Shown here one piece after another: positions 31,969 to 40,619 of a stretch of 64,000 nt of DNA. The stretch is from Mesobacillus campisalis (GTDB lineage: Bacteria; Bacillota; Bacilli; Bacillales; Cytobacillaceae). Numbering within the stretch: the first letter of the stretch is position 1; each line of letters starts with the position of its first letter. A model generated the notes under the pieces. That model did no database searches, was not told the origin of the DNA, and was given only the letters and a program-made list of their open reading frames with translations. A program made the translations under genes and the position numbers. The DNA is taken from assembly GCF_000986785.1 (NCBI RefSeq), contig NZ_LAYY01000101.1, positions 166,252 through 230,251 of the forward strand, given 5' to 3'.

Positions 31969-32568
31969 TTAGATGAATAACTTAGGCGTGGATTCGCCTC
32001 GTTTTGGTTTGGCTGAACTGTTTTTTTTAGGCGGGACGCTTTCTTCCGCCCTGTCGGCCGTCTTCTTTTTCTTCCTGTTTTCCTTCATCGGCTCATCTTC
32101 GTTTTTTGTTTGTGAAACATCTTCCTCTTGGTCAGGTAGATCTTTCATGCCTTTGTACAGCTTCCACATCGCGGGCAGGTTTTTGACCAGCGGCCCATAT
32201 TGCTGAATCATCGGTCCTACAGATTGCGCTGTTTTTAATACTTGCTGTGTGTTATTCAAAAAGGAATGAATTGATCCCGGGTTGCCAATCGTGTTTAATA
32301 TTCCGCCGCCAGCCGCTCTGCCGGCTCCCCCGGCTGCATGCCCAAAAGGCTGAAGTCCGGCCCGCTTACCCCCGCCAAGCAATCGTGCAAGAATGCCTCC
32401 CTGCTTTGCAGGACGGCCCATGCCCATCATCGGATTCATTGGATACGGTGTCTGGCCCATTGCCCTCATTTGCGGTCCTCCGAATTGGCCTGGCAGCTGT
32501 CTCATCGGCCCTGGACGCATCATGCCTGGTCCCATGCCTCCAAAGGGCATGCCTGGTCCTTGTCGCAT
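31969..32568 (-). CDS. yqfQ: YqfQ-like (VrrA family) protein
   Basis: A 199-residue protein with three parts: an N-terminal Met/Gly/Pro-rich stretch (PGMPFGGMGPGMMRPGPM, residues 5-22) continuing to about residue 53, a central helical section (about 90-140, NNTQQVLKTAQSVGPMIQQYGPLVK) and a very basic, Lys-rich tail. It resembles the YqfQ/VrrA family (VrrA carries the variable-number repeat locus of B. anthracis) in layout and in its position next to ispH. No signal peptide or enzyme motif is seen. AAAGGAGGCC precedes the start. The function is unknown; some relatives are linked to spores. Confidence 0.75.
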   Translation of the reverse strand: MRQGPGMPFGGMGPGMMRPGPMRQLPGQFGGPQMRAMGQTPYPMNPMMGMGRPAKQGGILARLLGGGKRAGLQPFGHAAGGAGRAAGGGILNTIGNPGSIHSFLNNTQQVLKTAQSVGPMIQQYGPLVKNLPAMWKLYKGMKDLPDQEEDVSQTKNEDEPMKENRKKKKTADRAEESVPPKKNSSAKPKRGESTPKLFI

Positions 32569-32698
32569 CTTTATGGCCTCCTTTCTTAAAAAGCTCTCTT
32601 TCCAGAATATGCAGAGGAATAAAATTGGTTTGGGGTATGAAGAAATAGAAGAAATTAAAGAATGATTCTGTGGATAAAAAGGTTAATATAAGCATAAA

Positions 32699-32727
32699 TG
32701 GAGATTTTTCCGATTGTCGATTATAAT
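32699..32727 (+). promoter_or_regulatory. Possible promoter of cshB
   Basis: TGGAGA (32699-32704) and TATAAT (32722-32727) are 17 bases apart; the -10 is perfect, the -35 matches four of six. It would give a leader of about 60 bases before cshB. Confidence 0.45.
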
Positions 32728-32793
32728 AACAGGATGGACAAGCCTAAAGTCCGGCAAAGCCTTCACAATAGAAGCAAAAAAGGAGCTTTTGAC

Positions 32794-34110
32794 ATGAGCA
32801 CAACAAAATTTGAACAATACAATTTCAAACCATTCATCCTCGAGGCCATAAAAGATCTGGGGTTTCAAGAACCGACTGAAATACAGGAAAGGCTGATTCC
32901 CGTCATTGCCAAAGGTGATAGTGCAATCGGCCAATCCCAGACGGGAACAGGCAAAACCCATGCCTATATCCTGCCAATCCTTCAAAAGGTCAACCCGGAT
33001 ATAAACCAGGTGCAGGCGGTCATTTCCGCACCAACAAGGGAGCTTGCAAACCAGATTTATCTCGAAATCCTTAAAGTGGTCGAACACGCCCCGGAAGCAG
33101 AAAAAATTACAGCACGCTGCTTTATTGGAGGTACAGATAAACAAAGAGCCATTGAGAAACTTAAAACACAGCCCCAAGTCGTTATCGGGACTCCTGGAAG
33201 GATTAATGATCTTGTGAAGGAGCAGGCCCTTGGGCTTCATAAAGCTGGCATGCTGGTGGTGGATGAAGCGGATTTGATGCTGGATATGGGTTTTATCCAT
33301 GATGTGGACCAGTTTGCCTCCACCATGCCGGCGAAGCTGCAGATGCTTGTCTTTTCAGCTACTATTCCCGAGAAGCTGAAGCCATTCCTGAAAAAGTATA
33401 TGGAAAATCCAAAATATATTCAGGTGGCCCCAAACAGGGCAGCAGCAGAAAATATTGAACACCTGATCCTGCCTTCGAAGCACCGGAACAAAGTCAGTCT
33501 CGTGCGTTCTGCTTTGACTGCATTCAATCCATATCTTGCAATTGTGTTTACCAATACAAAGAAAAAAGCAGATGAAGTGGCTGACGGACTTATTGCCCAA
33601 GGCATTAAGGTAGGGAGGATTCACGGCGACCTAAGCCCGAGGGAACGCAAGCGGGTGATGAAGCAGGTGAAAGACCTGGAGTTTCAATATCTGGTGGCGA
33701 CAGACCTTGCTGCAAGAGGGATTGATATTGAAGGTGTCAGCCATGTCATCAACTATGAACTGCCAACAGACCTGGATTTTTATATCCACCGGGTTGGAAG
33801 GACGGCGCGTGCCGGCTTTTCCGGAATCGCCCTGACCATTTACGAGCCATCTGATGAGGATGCACTTAACAGGCTCGAAAAAATGGGAATACAATTTAAG
33901 AATGTCGACCTCCAGAAGGAGGAACTGATTGAGATTGCAGAACGCAACAAACGGCAAAAACGCAAGCGCCAGGAAAACGAAATAGATGCCAAGGCTAAGT
34001 CAATGGTGAAGAAGCCGGAAAAGGTCAAACCGGGATATAAGAAGAAAATGCAGGCCGATATCGCTAAAATCAAAAAACGGGCAAGGAAACTCGGTAAAGG
34101 AAGCAAATAG
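32794..34110 (+). CDS. cshB: DEAD-box RNA helicase CshB
   Basis: ATP-dependent RNA helicase linked to cold shock and ribosome assembly (YqfR). The 438 residues hold the usual motifs in order: Q motif (FKPFILEAIKDLGFQEPTEIQ), Walker A SQTGTGKT near residue 50, DEAD in VVDEADLML near residue 156, SAT near residue 187, HGDLSPRERKR, and HRVGRTARAG near residue 333, followed by a Lys/Arg-rich RNA-binding tail. Start ATG 32794 follows AAAAAGGAGC; the longer in-frame ATG at 32698 has no ribosome binding site. nfo follows after 21 bases. Confidence 0.95.
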   Translation: MSTTKFEQYNFKPFILEAIKDLGFQEPTEIQERLIPVIAKGDSAIGQSQTGTGKTHAYILPILQKVNPDINQVQAVISAPTRELANQIYLEILKVVEHAPEAEKITARCFIGGTDKQRAIEKLKTQPQVVIGTPGRINDLVKEQALGLHKAGMLVVDEADLMLDMGFIHDVDQFASTMPAKLQMLVFSATIPEKLKPFLKKYMENPKYIQVAPNRAAAENIEHLILPSKHRNKVSLVRSALTAFNPYLAIVFTNTKKKADEVADGLIAQGIKVGRIHGDLSPRERKRVMKQVKDLEFQYLVATDLAARGIDIEGVSHVINYELPTDLDFYIHRVGRTARAGFSGIALTIYEPSDEDALNRLEKMGIQFKNVDLQKEELIEIAERNKRQKRKRQENEIDAKAKSMVKKPEKVKPGYKKKMQADIAKIKKRARKLGKGSK

Positions 34111-34131
34111 GAAAAACAGGGGGAAAGTACA

Positions 34132-35025
34132 TTGTTGAGGATTGGTTCTCATGTGTCCATGAGCGGGAAAAAAATGCTTCTGGCTGCCAGCGAGGAAGCA
34201 CTCTCTTATGGCGCCAACACATTCATGATCTACACAGGTGCACCGCAGAATACCAGAAGGAAGAAAATCGAGGACTTGAATATAGAAGCTGGCAGAAAGC
34301 ATATGGAGCAGAATGGCATCGACGAAATTGTTGTACATGCTCCGTATATCATCAATATCGGAAATACCACCAATCCTGATACCTTTGAATTGGGAGTACG
34401 CTTTTTAAGAAGTGAAATTGAGCGGACGGAAGCAATTGGTGCCAGGCAGATTGTCCTTCACCCCGGTGCCCATGTGGGAGCCGGAACGGAAGAGGGAATA
34501 AAGAAGATCATCGAAGGCCTGAATGAAGTGATCACCGGCAGGGAACATTTGCAAATTGCCCTTGAAACGATGGCCGGGAAGGGTTCCGAGTGCGGCAGAT
34601 CTTTTGAAGAACTTGCCATGATCATTGATGGTGTAGCGTTTAATGAGAGGCTGTCCGTCTGCTTTGATACATGCCACACGCATGATGCCGGCTACAACAT
34701 TGTGGAGGATTTTGATGGTGTGCTGAATGAGTTCGACAAAATCATTGGGCTGGACCGGCTTAAGGTACTTCATATCAATGACAGCAAAAATGCAGCGGGT
34801 ACTAGGAAAGACCGTCACGAAAACATCGGGTTCGGCCATATTGGGTTTGAAGCGCTAAGTTATATCGTCCATCACCCACAGCTTATGGATGTACCGAAAA
34901 TACTGGAGACTCCATTCGTCGGTGAAGATAAAAACAGCAAGAAGGCCCCTTACAAGCATGAGATTGACATGCTAAAAGGGAAGGAATTCAATGAGAACCT
35001 GCTTGATAAAATCATGCTTGGATAG
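34132..35025 (+). CDS. nfo: Endonuclease IV (AP endonuclease)
   Basis: Zinc-dependent apurinic endonuclease of base excision repair, important for spores in Bacillus. The 297-residue TIM-barrel protein shows the metal-site motifs HPGAHVGAG near residue 109, [11 protein letters not shown] near residue 181 and HINDSKN near residue 214. Translation starts at TTG 34132 (a second TTG follows at 34135), behind GGGGGAAAG. It follows cshB and ends at a bidirectional terminator. Confidence 0.97.
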   Translation: MLRIGSHVSMSGKKMLLAASEEALSYGANTFMIYTGAPQNTRRKKIEDLNIEAGRKHMEQNGIDEIVVHAPYIINIGNTTNPDTFELGVRFLRSEIERTEAIGARQIVLHPGAHVGAGTEEGIKKIIEGLNEVITGREHLQIALETMAGKGSECGRSFEELAMIIDGVAFNERLSVCFDTCHTHDAGYNIVEDFDGVLNEFDKIIGLDRLKVLHINDSKNAAGTRKDRHENIGFGHIGFEALSYIVHHPQLMDVPKILETPFVGEDKNSKKAPYKHEIDMLKGKEFNENLLDKIMLG

Positions 35026-35054
35026 AAAAAGCTGTGAGGCGATCACAGCTTTTT
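35026..35054. terminator. Bidirectional terminator between nfo and yqfT
   Basis: AAAAAGCTGTGA (35026-35037) pairs perfectly with TCACAGCTTTTT (35043-35054), serving both convergent genes. Confidence 0.92.
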
Positions 35055-35059
35055 CCATT

Positions 35060-35320
35060 TCAATTTTGTTTAGTAAATTGGATGAAAAGTTTATTCACTT
35101 CTTTTGCTGTTTCAGGTCCTGCAATTTTTGCTATTTCTTTAACCAAGGCTGCCCGTTCCCTTGGTTCAAAGATATTTACTTGTTTGCTGCGTAAGTATTG
35201 GGCGATTTTTTCTGCCTGTCTTGTATTGATAGCGATTTGGAACTGAGAGGCATATTTCATGAGTTCTTCACCAGTAATGGTGTTGATTTTATGGTTGATG
35301 ATGTTTTCAAATATCTTCAT
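35060..35320 (-). CDS. yqfT: DUF2624 family protein YqfT
   Basis: An 86-residue, mostly helical, soluble protein (KIFENIINHKINTITGEEL at the start, FIQFTKQN at the end). The start at 35320 is preceded on the minus strand by GAGGAGG; the longer in-frame start at 35371 would place that site inside the ORF. The sequence and the place between nfo and zur match YqfT of Bacillus (DUF2624). No function is known, and nothing in the context suggests one. Confidence 0.85.
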   Translation of the reverse strand: MKIFENIINHKINTITGEELMKYASQFQIAINTRQAEKIAQYLRSKQVNIFEPRERAALVKEIAKIAGPETAKEVNKLFIQFTKQN

Positions 35321-35402
35321 TTCATCACTCCTCCTCTTTAAGGTATGAGCCCCGGGCAGGAATCGTGACATGAAATATAATATGAGGCGGGGAGCACGGT
35401 TA

Positions 35403-35431
35403 TTTACATTTGCTTAATCATGGGGTATACT
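35403..35431 (+). promoter_or_regulatory. SigA promoter of znuC-znuB-zur
   Basis: TTTACA (35403-35408) and TATACT (35426-35431) with a 17-base spacer, 46 bases before znuC. A Zur box begins nine bases behind the -10. Confidence 0.88.
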
Positions 35432-35439
35432 ACCTTAGT

Positions 35440-35460
35440 AAATCGGAATGATTCTTATTT
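35440..35460 (+). promoter_or_regulatory. Zur box (zinc uptake operator)
   Basis: The 21-base inverted repeat 35440-35460 (AAATCGGAAT, G, ATTCTTATTT) matches 17 of 21 positions of the Bacillus Zur box AAATCGTAAT-N-ATTACGATTT. It covers the expected transcription start, so bound Zur-zinc would block the operon. Confidence 0.8.
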
Positions 35461-35476
35461 TTGCAGGTGAAGAAAG

Positions 35477-36250
35477 ATGATAAAAGAAGAACCTATTATT
35501 GAAATAAAGCATTTATTTTACCGCTATGACCGCGAAAATGTCCTCGAGGATGTCAACTTGTCCGTCAATTACGGCTCCTTCCTCGGTATCGTCGGTCCCA
35601 ACGGGTCGGGAAAGTCAACACTGCTTAAATTGATTTTGGGCCTGAACAAGCCACAGAGAGGCGAAATTAAGCTATTTGGCAAAGATATTAAGCAATTCAG
35701 GGAAAGGCAGAAGATTGGCTTTGTCTCCCAAAAGGCGAATTCATTTAATTCGGGGTTTCCTGCCACCGTTTATGAGGTTGTGGCCAGCGGGCTGACCAAA
35801 AAAATCGGGCTGCTGCGTTTTTATAACAAAAACGATGCAGCAAAAATAGAAAAGGCGGTGGCTTCCGTTGGAATGGAAAAGTTCCTGCACCGCAATATTG
35901 GAGAACTTTCGGGCGGACAGCAGCAAAGGGTGTTCATAGCAAGGGCCCTTGTCAGTGACCCTGAACTCCTGATCCTCGATGAGCCAACAGTCGGGGTGGA
36001 CGCCGAAAATGTCCAGTCATTCTACGAAATGCTTGAACAGCTGAATAAGGACGGAATCACGCTGCTCATGGTCACTCATGATATCGGGGCCATTACCGAT
36101 AAAGTGACCAATGTGGCGTGCCTTAACAAAGTGTTGTTCTTCCATGGGACTTCAACAGAGTTTGAAGACAAGAAGCATCTGGGGATTTCCGATATTTATG
36201 GCCATGATGTCCATCTTTTGACGCATGACCATAAGGAGGCCCACTCATGA
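35477..36250 (+). CDS. znuC: Zinc ABC transporter ATP-binding protein ZnuC
   Basis: ATPase of a metal-uptake ABC transporter (ZnuC/AdcC type), 257 residues, with Walker A GPNGSGKST near residue 40, Q-loop, signature LSGGQQQR near residue 142 and Walker B LLILDEPT near residue 163. The C-terminus is His/Asp-rich (YGHDVHLLTHDHKEAH), common in zinc transporters. Zinc rather than manganese is inferred from the Zur box and from the zur gene in the same operon. It overlaps znuB by four bases. No solute-binding protein gene (znuA) is present nearby. Confidence 0.92.
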   Translation: MIKEEPIIEIKHLFYRYDRENVLEDVNLSVNYGSFLGIVGPNGSGKSTLLKLILGLNKPQRGEIKLFGKDIKQFRERQKIGFVSQKANSFNSGFPATVYEVVASGLTKKIGLLRFYNKNDAAKIEKAVASVGMEKFLHRNIGELSGGQQQRVFIARALVSDPELLILDEPTVGVDAENVQSFYEMLEQLNKDGITLLMVTHDIGAITDKVTNVACLNKVLFFHGTSTEFEDKKHLGISDIYGHDVHLLTHDHKEAHS

Positions 36251-37092
36251 TTTCAGCTCTCTTTCAATATGAGTTTTTACAAAATGCCTTTATTTCCGGA
36301 ATGATCATCGGCTTGATCGCTCCACTGCTCGGCGTGTTTATTGTCGTTCGAAGGCTATCGCTTATTGCGGATGCTCTAAGCCATGTAACGCTTGCCGGTA
36401 TCGCCGCAAGCTTGTTTATGGGCAAGTATATCCCCTTCTTTGGCACCTTGAACCCGCTTTATATGGGGATGGCTTTCTCTGTAGGCGGCTCCCTGTTCAT
36501 CGAAAAATTGCGGTCTGTTTATAAACATTACCAGGAGCTTGCCATTCCAATCATCCTTTCGGGAGGCATTGGAATAGGAGTCATTTTTATTTCTTTGGCC
36601 GATGGCTTCAATACGGACTTGTTCAGCTATTTATTTGGAAGTGTCAGTGCGGTAAGCAGGACAGATTTGTGGACAATCATTGCCATCAGCATTTTTGTGC
36701 TTATTACGATTATTCTCATATATAAAGAACTGTTCCTTCTCTCATTTGATGAGGAGTACGCCAAAGCGACAGGTATCGCAGCCCGTTCGATTCATTTTTT
36801 ATTCATTGTCATGGTGGCGCTGGTAATAGCGGCATCCATGAGGATCGTCGGTGTCCTGCTTGTGTCTTCGTTAATGACTCTCCCTGTGGCAGCAAGCATC
36901 CGCCTGTCCCGCGGGTTTAAGCAGACGATTTTCTTCTCGGTTGTTTTCGGGGAAGCGTCCGTCCTTGGCGGTCTGTTTCTTTCCTATTATCTGGATCTGG
37001 CGCCAGGTGGTACGATTGTTGTCCTTGCGGTTTTAATTCTAATTGCAACTGTTCTAATCAAAAAGCTGTCTGCAAACAGAGCTGTTTATTGA
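36247..37092 (+). CDS. znuB: Zinc ABC transporter permease ZnuB
   Basis: ABC-3 family permease, 281 residues with about eight transmembrane helices and the conserved block GVFIVVRRLSLIADALSHVTLAGIA at about 29-53. It couples to ZnuC, whose gene it overlaps by four bases (ATGA). RBS GGAGG lies within the end of znuC. The third transport part, the surface zinc-binding lipoprotein, must be encoded elsewhere. Confidence 0.92.
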   Translation: MISALFQYEFLQNAFISGMIIGLIAPLLGVFIVVRRLSLIADALSHVTLAGIAASLFMGKYIPFFGTLNPLYMGMAFSVGGSLFIEKLRSVYKHYQELAIPIILSGGIGIGVIFISLADGFNTDLFSYLFGSVSAVSRTDLWTIIAISIFVLITIILIYKELFLLSFDEEYAKATGIAARSIHFLFIVMVALVIAASMRIVGVLLVSSLMTLPVAASIRLSRGFKQTIFFSVVFGEASVLGGLFLSYYLDLAPGGTIVVLAVLILIATVLIKKLSANRAVY

Positions 37093-37102
37093 GGTGATTT
37101 GA

Positions 37103-37516
37103 ATGAATGTAGATAAAGCTATGTACCTGTTGAAGGACCGAGGGTATAAGCATACAGGGAAGAGGGAAGACATGCTGGAGTTATTCGCCGGGAACGAAAA
37201 ATATCTGACTGCCAGGGATGTGCTCGAAGGCATGAAAGATCAATATCCCGGTTTAAGCTTTGATACGATTTACCGCAACCTTTCCATTTTTGTTGAGCTG
37301 GGTATATTGGAAACGACGGAACTATCGGGTGAGAAGCACTTTCGTTTTGCCTGCTCGCATGATTCCCATCATCACCATTTCATATGCCTTGACTGCGGAA
37401 AGACAAAGGAAATTGAAACATGCCCAATGGCTGCCTTGAAGGAAAATCTAAAGGGGTATGATGTATCGGGCCATAAATTCGAAATCTATGGCAAATGCCC
37501 GGATTGCACTCATTAA
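37103..37516 (+). CDS. zur: Zinc uptake regulator Zur (Fur family)
   Basis: Zinc-dependent repressor of zinc uptake, 137 residues. The N-terminal winged helix is at about 1-80 ([32 protein letters not shown]). The structural zinc site uses CLDCG near residue 96 and CPDC near the C-terminus, and the His-rich SHDSHHHHF (about 88-96) supplies regulatory ligands. The gene lies ten bases after znuB behind GAGGTGATT and is downstream of a Zur box, so it is predicted to control its own operon. Confidence 0.93.
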   Translation: MNVDKAMYLLKDRGYKHTGKREDMLELFAGNEKYLTARDVLEGMKDQYPGLSFDTIYRNLSIFVELGILETTELSGEKHFRFACSHDSHHHHFICLDCGKTKEIETCPMAALKENLKGYDVSGHKFEIYGKCPDCTH

Positions 37517-37561
37517 AACATGAAAGGTCCTTCCCAAATCAGGGACGGACCTTTCATGTTA
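37516..37561. terminator. Long hairpin between convergent zur and yqfW
   Basis: A 14 bp perfect outer stem (37517-37530 with 37547-37560). There is no T run on the plus strand and only TTTTAA on the minus strand, so it may work mainly through stem strength. Confidence 0.7.
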
Positions 37562-37571
37562 TAGGGCTAGC

Positions 37572-38144
37572 TCAACCCTTCTGGTTCACCCATCGGTCTA
37601 CCCAAACACGGGCTTCGTACCAATCATTCACACGAATCACTCCGTCTGGTATAGGATCCTGGTTATAAGGAGTGTTAAAAAGGAGTACAGGGATTTGCAA
37701 ATCTTCATGGATCATGACTGCATTGTCATGTTTATCCTCGAAGAAGATATCGACCTCATACTTCCTCGCAGCAGCAATTTTATTATGGCTGCCAATCAGT
37801 TCAATATGGTCATATTCAAGGTTGTGCTTCATAAACCAGTCGGTCGTCACATCAATTAGATGTTTTCCCCTCGCACTGATAAAGAAAAGCTCATGCTCTT
37901 TTGACCATTCACTCAACACATCCCTCGCACCCTTTGCAAGTGGGGACTTTGCGTAGATCACTGGCTCACTTGACGTAAACCAGCTTGAAAATTCCTGCTC
38001 GCTTACGGAGACAAGCGGCATCAGATCGTATTGTACAATGTCGTCAAGTGTAATGTTCAGATTGAACTGCTGGTTCAGAAACGGAACCATTGATGATGGA
38101 CAGGTGACGGTGCCATCAATGTCGATCCCAAAACGTTTTCTCAT
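37572..38144 (-). CDS. yqfW: HAD-superfamily nucleotidase YqfW
   Basis: Putative 5'(3')-deoxyribonucleotidase-type HAD phosphatase of 190 residues. Motif I DIDGTVT at residues 8-14 contains the nucleophile and acid Asp; motif II is FISARGKH (Ser) near residue 93, and the acidic motif FFEDKHDN near residue 134 completes the site. GAGGAGC precedes the minus-strand ATG. Substrate is not shown by the sequence; NT5C-like folds act on nucleoside monophosphates. Confidence 0.88.
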   Translation of the reverse strand: MRKRFGIDIDGTVTCPSSMVPFLNQQFNLNITLDDIVQYDLMPLVSVSEQEFSSWFTSSEPVIYAKSPLAKGARDVLSEWSKEHELFFISARGKHLIDVTTDWFMKHNLEYDHIELIGSHNKIAAARKYEVDIFFEDKHDNAVMIHEDLQIPVLLFNTPYNQDPIPDGVIRVNDWYEARVWVDRWVNQKG

Positions 38145-38333
38145 TATATAAAGCTCCTCTGTTCTTTATTCGTATGTTCTATCTTATCAAAAGAGGGACG
38201 GAGATTGAAGGACTTTCGCCTTTTGGGACCCCCTTTGTCGGAAATGGGCAGGAGCAGTTAAAAATTTACATCGTAAAACTTAAAAAATGGCGAACAATAA
38301 TAAATGCTCCACTTAAGAAAGCGAGGGATTACG

Positions 38334-38852
38334 ATGGCAGACGAAATACGGAACCAGGATAAACCCGAGTATCTTACAGAACCAGAACACGATGTATCTG
38401 CAGATAGCCTTTACAATCAGACGGAACAAAATACGTCCGGAAACGGAGATACGGCGGTTGGGGCAAATGTTCAAATCCCTGGTCAGTCTCAATTTGACCA
38501 GGCTTCAACCGTAAATACGACTATGACTCAGGAAAACCAGGCAGGCGGGTATAGGGAAGAAACGGCTGCCGAGATTGCTGCTCCTGTCCGCGGGGATGTA
38601 CGTAGCCAGGCTAACAGGGGAAACCAGGCAAACGGAGAAAATGCTGGACAGGCTACAGGCTCTATAATGGGATTCTCGGCTTTGGCGCTATCCATTCTTT
38701 CGCTGTTTGTGCTGCCGGTCCTTCTTGGCGCAGCCGGTATCGTCCTTGGGTTTATTGCCAGGGCCCGGGGTGCTAAGGGACTTGGGAATTGGGCCATTGG
38801 CATCGGGGCCATTTCCCTTGTGATAGGCATGTTTGTGCTCCCATTTTACTGA
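38334..38852 (+). CDS. yqfX: YqfX-like membrane protein with a disordered N-terminus
   Basis: A 172-residue protein: residues 1-108 are hydrophilic, rich in Asn/Gln/Glu/Thr and probably disordered; residues 110-172 form two transmembrane segments (GFSALALSILSLFVLPVLLGAAGIV and NWAIGIGAISLVIGMFVLPF) joined by ARARGAKGL, the DUF4190-type plan. ATG 38334 follows AGCGAGGG. Position before ispG fits yqfX of B. subtilis. The function is unknown. Confidence 0.75.
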   Translation: MADEIRNQDKPEYLTEPEHDVSADSLYNQTEQNTSGNGDTAVGANVQIPGQSQFDQASTVNTTMTQENQAGGYREETAAEIAAPVRGDVRSQANRGNQANGENAGQATGSIMGFSALALSILSLFVLPVLLGAAGIVLGFIARARGAKGLGNWAIGIGAISLVIGMFVLPFY

Positions 38853-38906
38853 TGGGTGATAGCAGAGTGTGACACTAGCGGTTCTTTGAGGGAGCATGAA
38901 GAGCAA

Positions 38907-38939
38907 TGAAAGAGGCCCGGAGAAATCCGGGCCTCTTCA
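38907..38939. terminator. Hairpin between convergent yqfX and ispG
   Basis: AGAGGCCCGG (38911-38920) pairs with CCGGGCCTCT (38927-38936), with TGAA/TCA extending it. No long T run on either side; probably a shared terminator. Confidence 0.75.
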
Positions 38940-38970
38940 TGGTCATAAAATTAGGGACTTGCGCTTTTCT

Positions 38971-40065
38971 TTATTTTTGGGCCATTTCGCTCAGCTTTTC
39001 GGCGGCGATTTTATCTATTTCTTTTTTCAGCTCTTCAACCATTTGGTCTTCAGGAACTTTGCGCACCGTTTTCCCATGGCGGAACAGCAGACCTTCGCCG
39101 CGGGCGCCGGCAATTCCAATATCAGCTTCCCTGGCCTCTCCAGGTCCGTTGACTGCGCAGCCAAGAACGGCTACTTTAATTGGAGCCTTGATGTTCTGGA
39201 TATATTCTTCTACTTCATTGGCAATGGAAATCAAGTCGATTTCAATTCGTCCGCACGTAGGGCAGGAAATCAATGTTGCCGCATTGGCTGCAAGCCCGAA
39301 TGATTTCAAAAGCTCCCTCGCCACTTTCACTTCCTGCACAGGGTCGGCACTCAATGAGATTCGTAGCGTATTGCCAATTCCCATGCTAAGGATGGCGCCA
39401 AGGCCGGCAGCACTCTTGACTGTTCCTGCAAACAGGGTGCCTGATTCGGTGATGCCAAGGTGGAGGGGATAATCAAAAGCCTTTGCTGCTTTTGTATAGG
39501 CTTCAATCGCCAGGTTTACGTCTGAAGCTTTCATTGAAACGATGATATCATGGAAATCCAGGTCTTCAAGGATTTTGATATGGTGTAATGCGCTTTCGAC
39601 CATTCCATCTGCAGTTGGGTATCCGTACTTCTCGAGAATTTTTCGTTCGAGTGAGCCGGCATTTACACCAATCCTAATCGGAATGCCGCGTTCTTTGGCC
39701 GCCTTTACTACCGCCTCCACCTTTTCACGCCTTCCGATATTCCCAGGATTAATCCTGATCTTATCCGCTCCGCCTTCGATTGCTTTAAGGGCGAGCTTAT
39801 AATCGAAATGGATATCGACAACAAGAGGAATATTAATCTGCTTTTTAATGTCGGCAATGGCATTTGCCGCCCGCTCATCTGGGCAGGCAACACGGACAAT
39901 CTGGCAGCCGGCTTCCTCCAGGCGTTTTATTTCAGCCACAGTGGCTTCCACATCATGTGTTTTTGTTGTTGTCATGCTTTGGATAACTACTTCATTATTA
40001 CCGCCGATTGTCAGGTTTCCAACACGAACCGGACGGGTTTTCGTACGATGTATGATTTCACTCAA
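38971..40065 (-). CDS. ispG: 4-hydroxy-3-methylbut-2-en-1-yl diphosphate synthase IspG
   Basis: Iron-sulfur enzyme that turns MEcPP into HMBPP, the substrate of IspH. The 364-residue two-domain form has a TIM barrel ([20 protein letters not shown] at the start) and a C-terminal cluster domain with CPTCGR near residue 270 and CAVNGPGEA near residue 302. Translation starts at TTG 40065 behind AAAAAGGAGC on the minus strand. It has its own promoter about 80 bases upstream. Confidence 0.97.
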   Translation of the reverse strand: MSEIIHRTKTRPVRVGNLTIGGNNEVVIQSMTTTKTHDVEATVAEIKRLEEAGCQIVRVACPDERAANAIADIKKQINIPLVVDIHFDYKLALKAIEGGADKIRINPGNIGRREKVEAVVKAAKERGIPIRIGVNAGSLERKILEKYGYPTADGMVESALHHIKILEDLDFHDIIVSMKASDVNLAIEAYTKAAKAFDYPLHLGITESGTLFAGTVKSAAGLGAILSMGIGNTLRISLSADPVQEVKVARELLKSFGLAANAATLISCPTCGRIEIDLISIANEVEEYIQNIKAPIKVAVLGCAVNGPGEAREADIGIAGARGEGLLFRHGKTVRKVPEDQMVEELKKEIDKIAAEKLSEMAQK

Positions 40066-40147
40066 CAGTGATTCGCTCCTTTTTGTTAGATAAAATCAAG
40101 GCGCCTGCGCAATTCCCTATAAATAATAGAAGAATCTTTACCTGTTT

Positions 40148-40177
40148 ATTCTATCAGGGTGCTGCTCGGATTGACAA
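40148..40177 (-). promoter_or_regulatory. SigA promoter of ispG
   Basis: On the minus strand TTGTCA (40177-40172) and TAGAAT (40153-40148) are 18 bases apart, and a TG just before the -10 makes it extended. Confidence 0.75.
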
Positions 40178-40203
40178 GAAAAGTTGTTTACCATTAAATT
40201 ATG

Positions 40204-40530
40204 TCAATCTCTGACAGGGTAATCAGGAAATTTATACGCCTTCCCAATTTGGATGGCTTCCGGTTCCATCCCGTTATTTAAATTCCGGAAGTCCTGAACC
40301 GCTTTAGAAATGGGAACAGGGAGGGGACCTTTTAATTTATCTTCAAGCACGGAAAGAACGGTATCTCCCGGCTCGATATCTTTTTTAAAATACGGAAGAG
40401 AATCCTGTTTTGGAGCTATAGTCTCAGTTTTCTGGCTTTTTCCGGCTGCAGGAAGACTACCTTGGTTAAAATCGTGGTATACAGAGTAACATAAAAGAAT
40501 AAGGAACAAAAATCCAGCCAGCTTTTTCAT
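40204..40530 (-). CDS. yqfZ: YqfZ-like protein with LysM-like domain
   Basis: A 108-residue protein with an N-terminal signal/anchor (KKLAGFLFLILLCYSVYH, 2-19), a Ser/Lys/Pro-rich linker, and a C-terminal LysM-like segment (IEPGDTVLSVLEDKL ... AIQIGKAYKFPDY, about 52-105). LysM domains bind peptidoglycan or chitin-like polymers; this one is divergent. AAGGAGG precedes the start. It lies upstream of ispG on the same strand, as yqfZ in Bacillus. Confidence 0.75.
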   Translation of the reverse strand: MKKLAGFLFLILLCYSVYHDFNQGSLPAAGKSQKTETIAPKQDSLPYFKKDIEPGDTVLSVLEDKLKGPLPVPISKAVQDFRNLNNGMEPEAIQIGKAYKFPDYPVRD

Positions 40531-40587
40531 GGGAAATCCTCCTTGCAGGGTTTGTCCATTTATATGCGGCAGAGGAGAAATTCAGAA

Positions 40588-40614
40588 CAAAAAACGCCCG
40601 CAGCAAGGCGGGCG
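40588..40614 (-). terminator. Terminator of the yqgB unit
   Basis: CGCCCGC (40595-40601) pairs with GCGGGCG (40608-40614); on the minus strand it is followed by TTTTTTGTT. Confidence 0.9.
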
Positions 40615-40619
40615 ATTAC

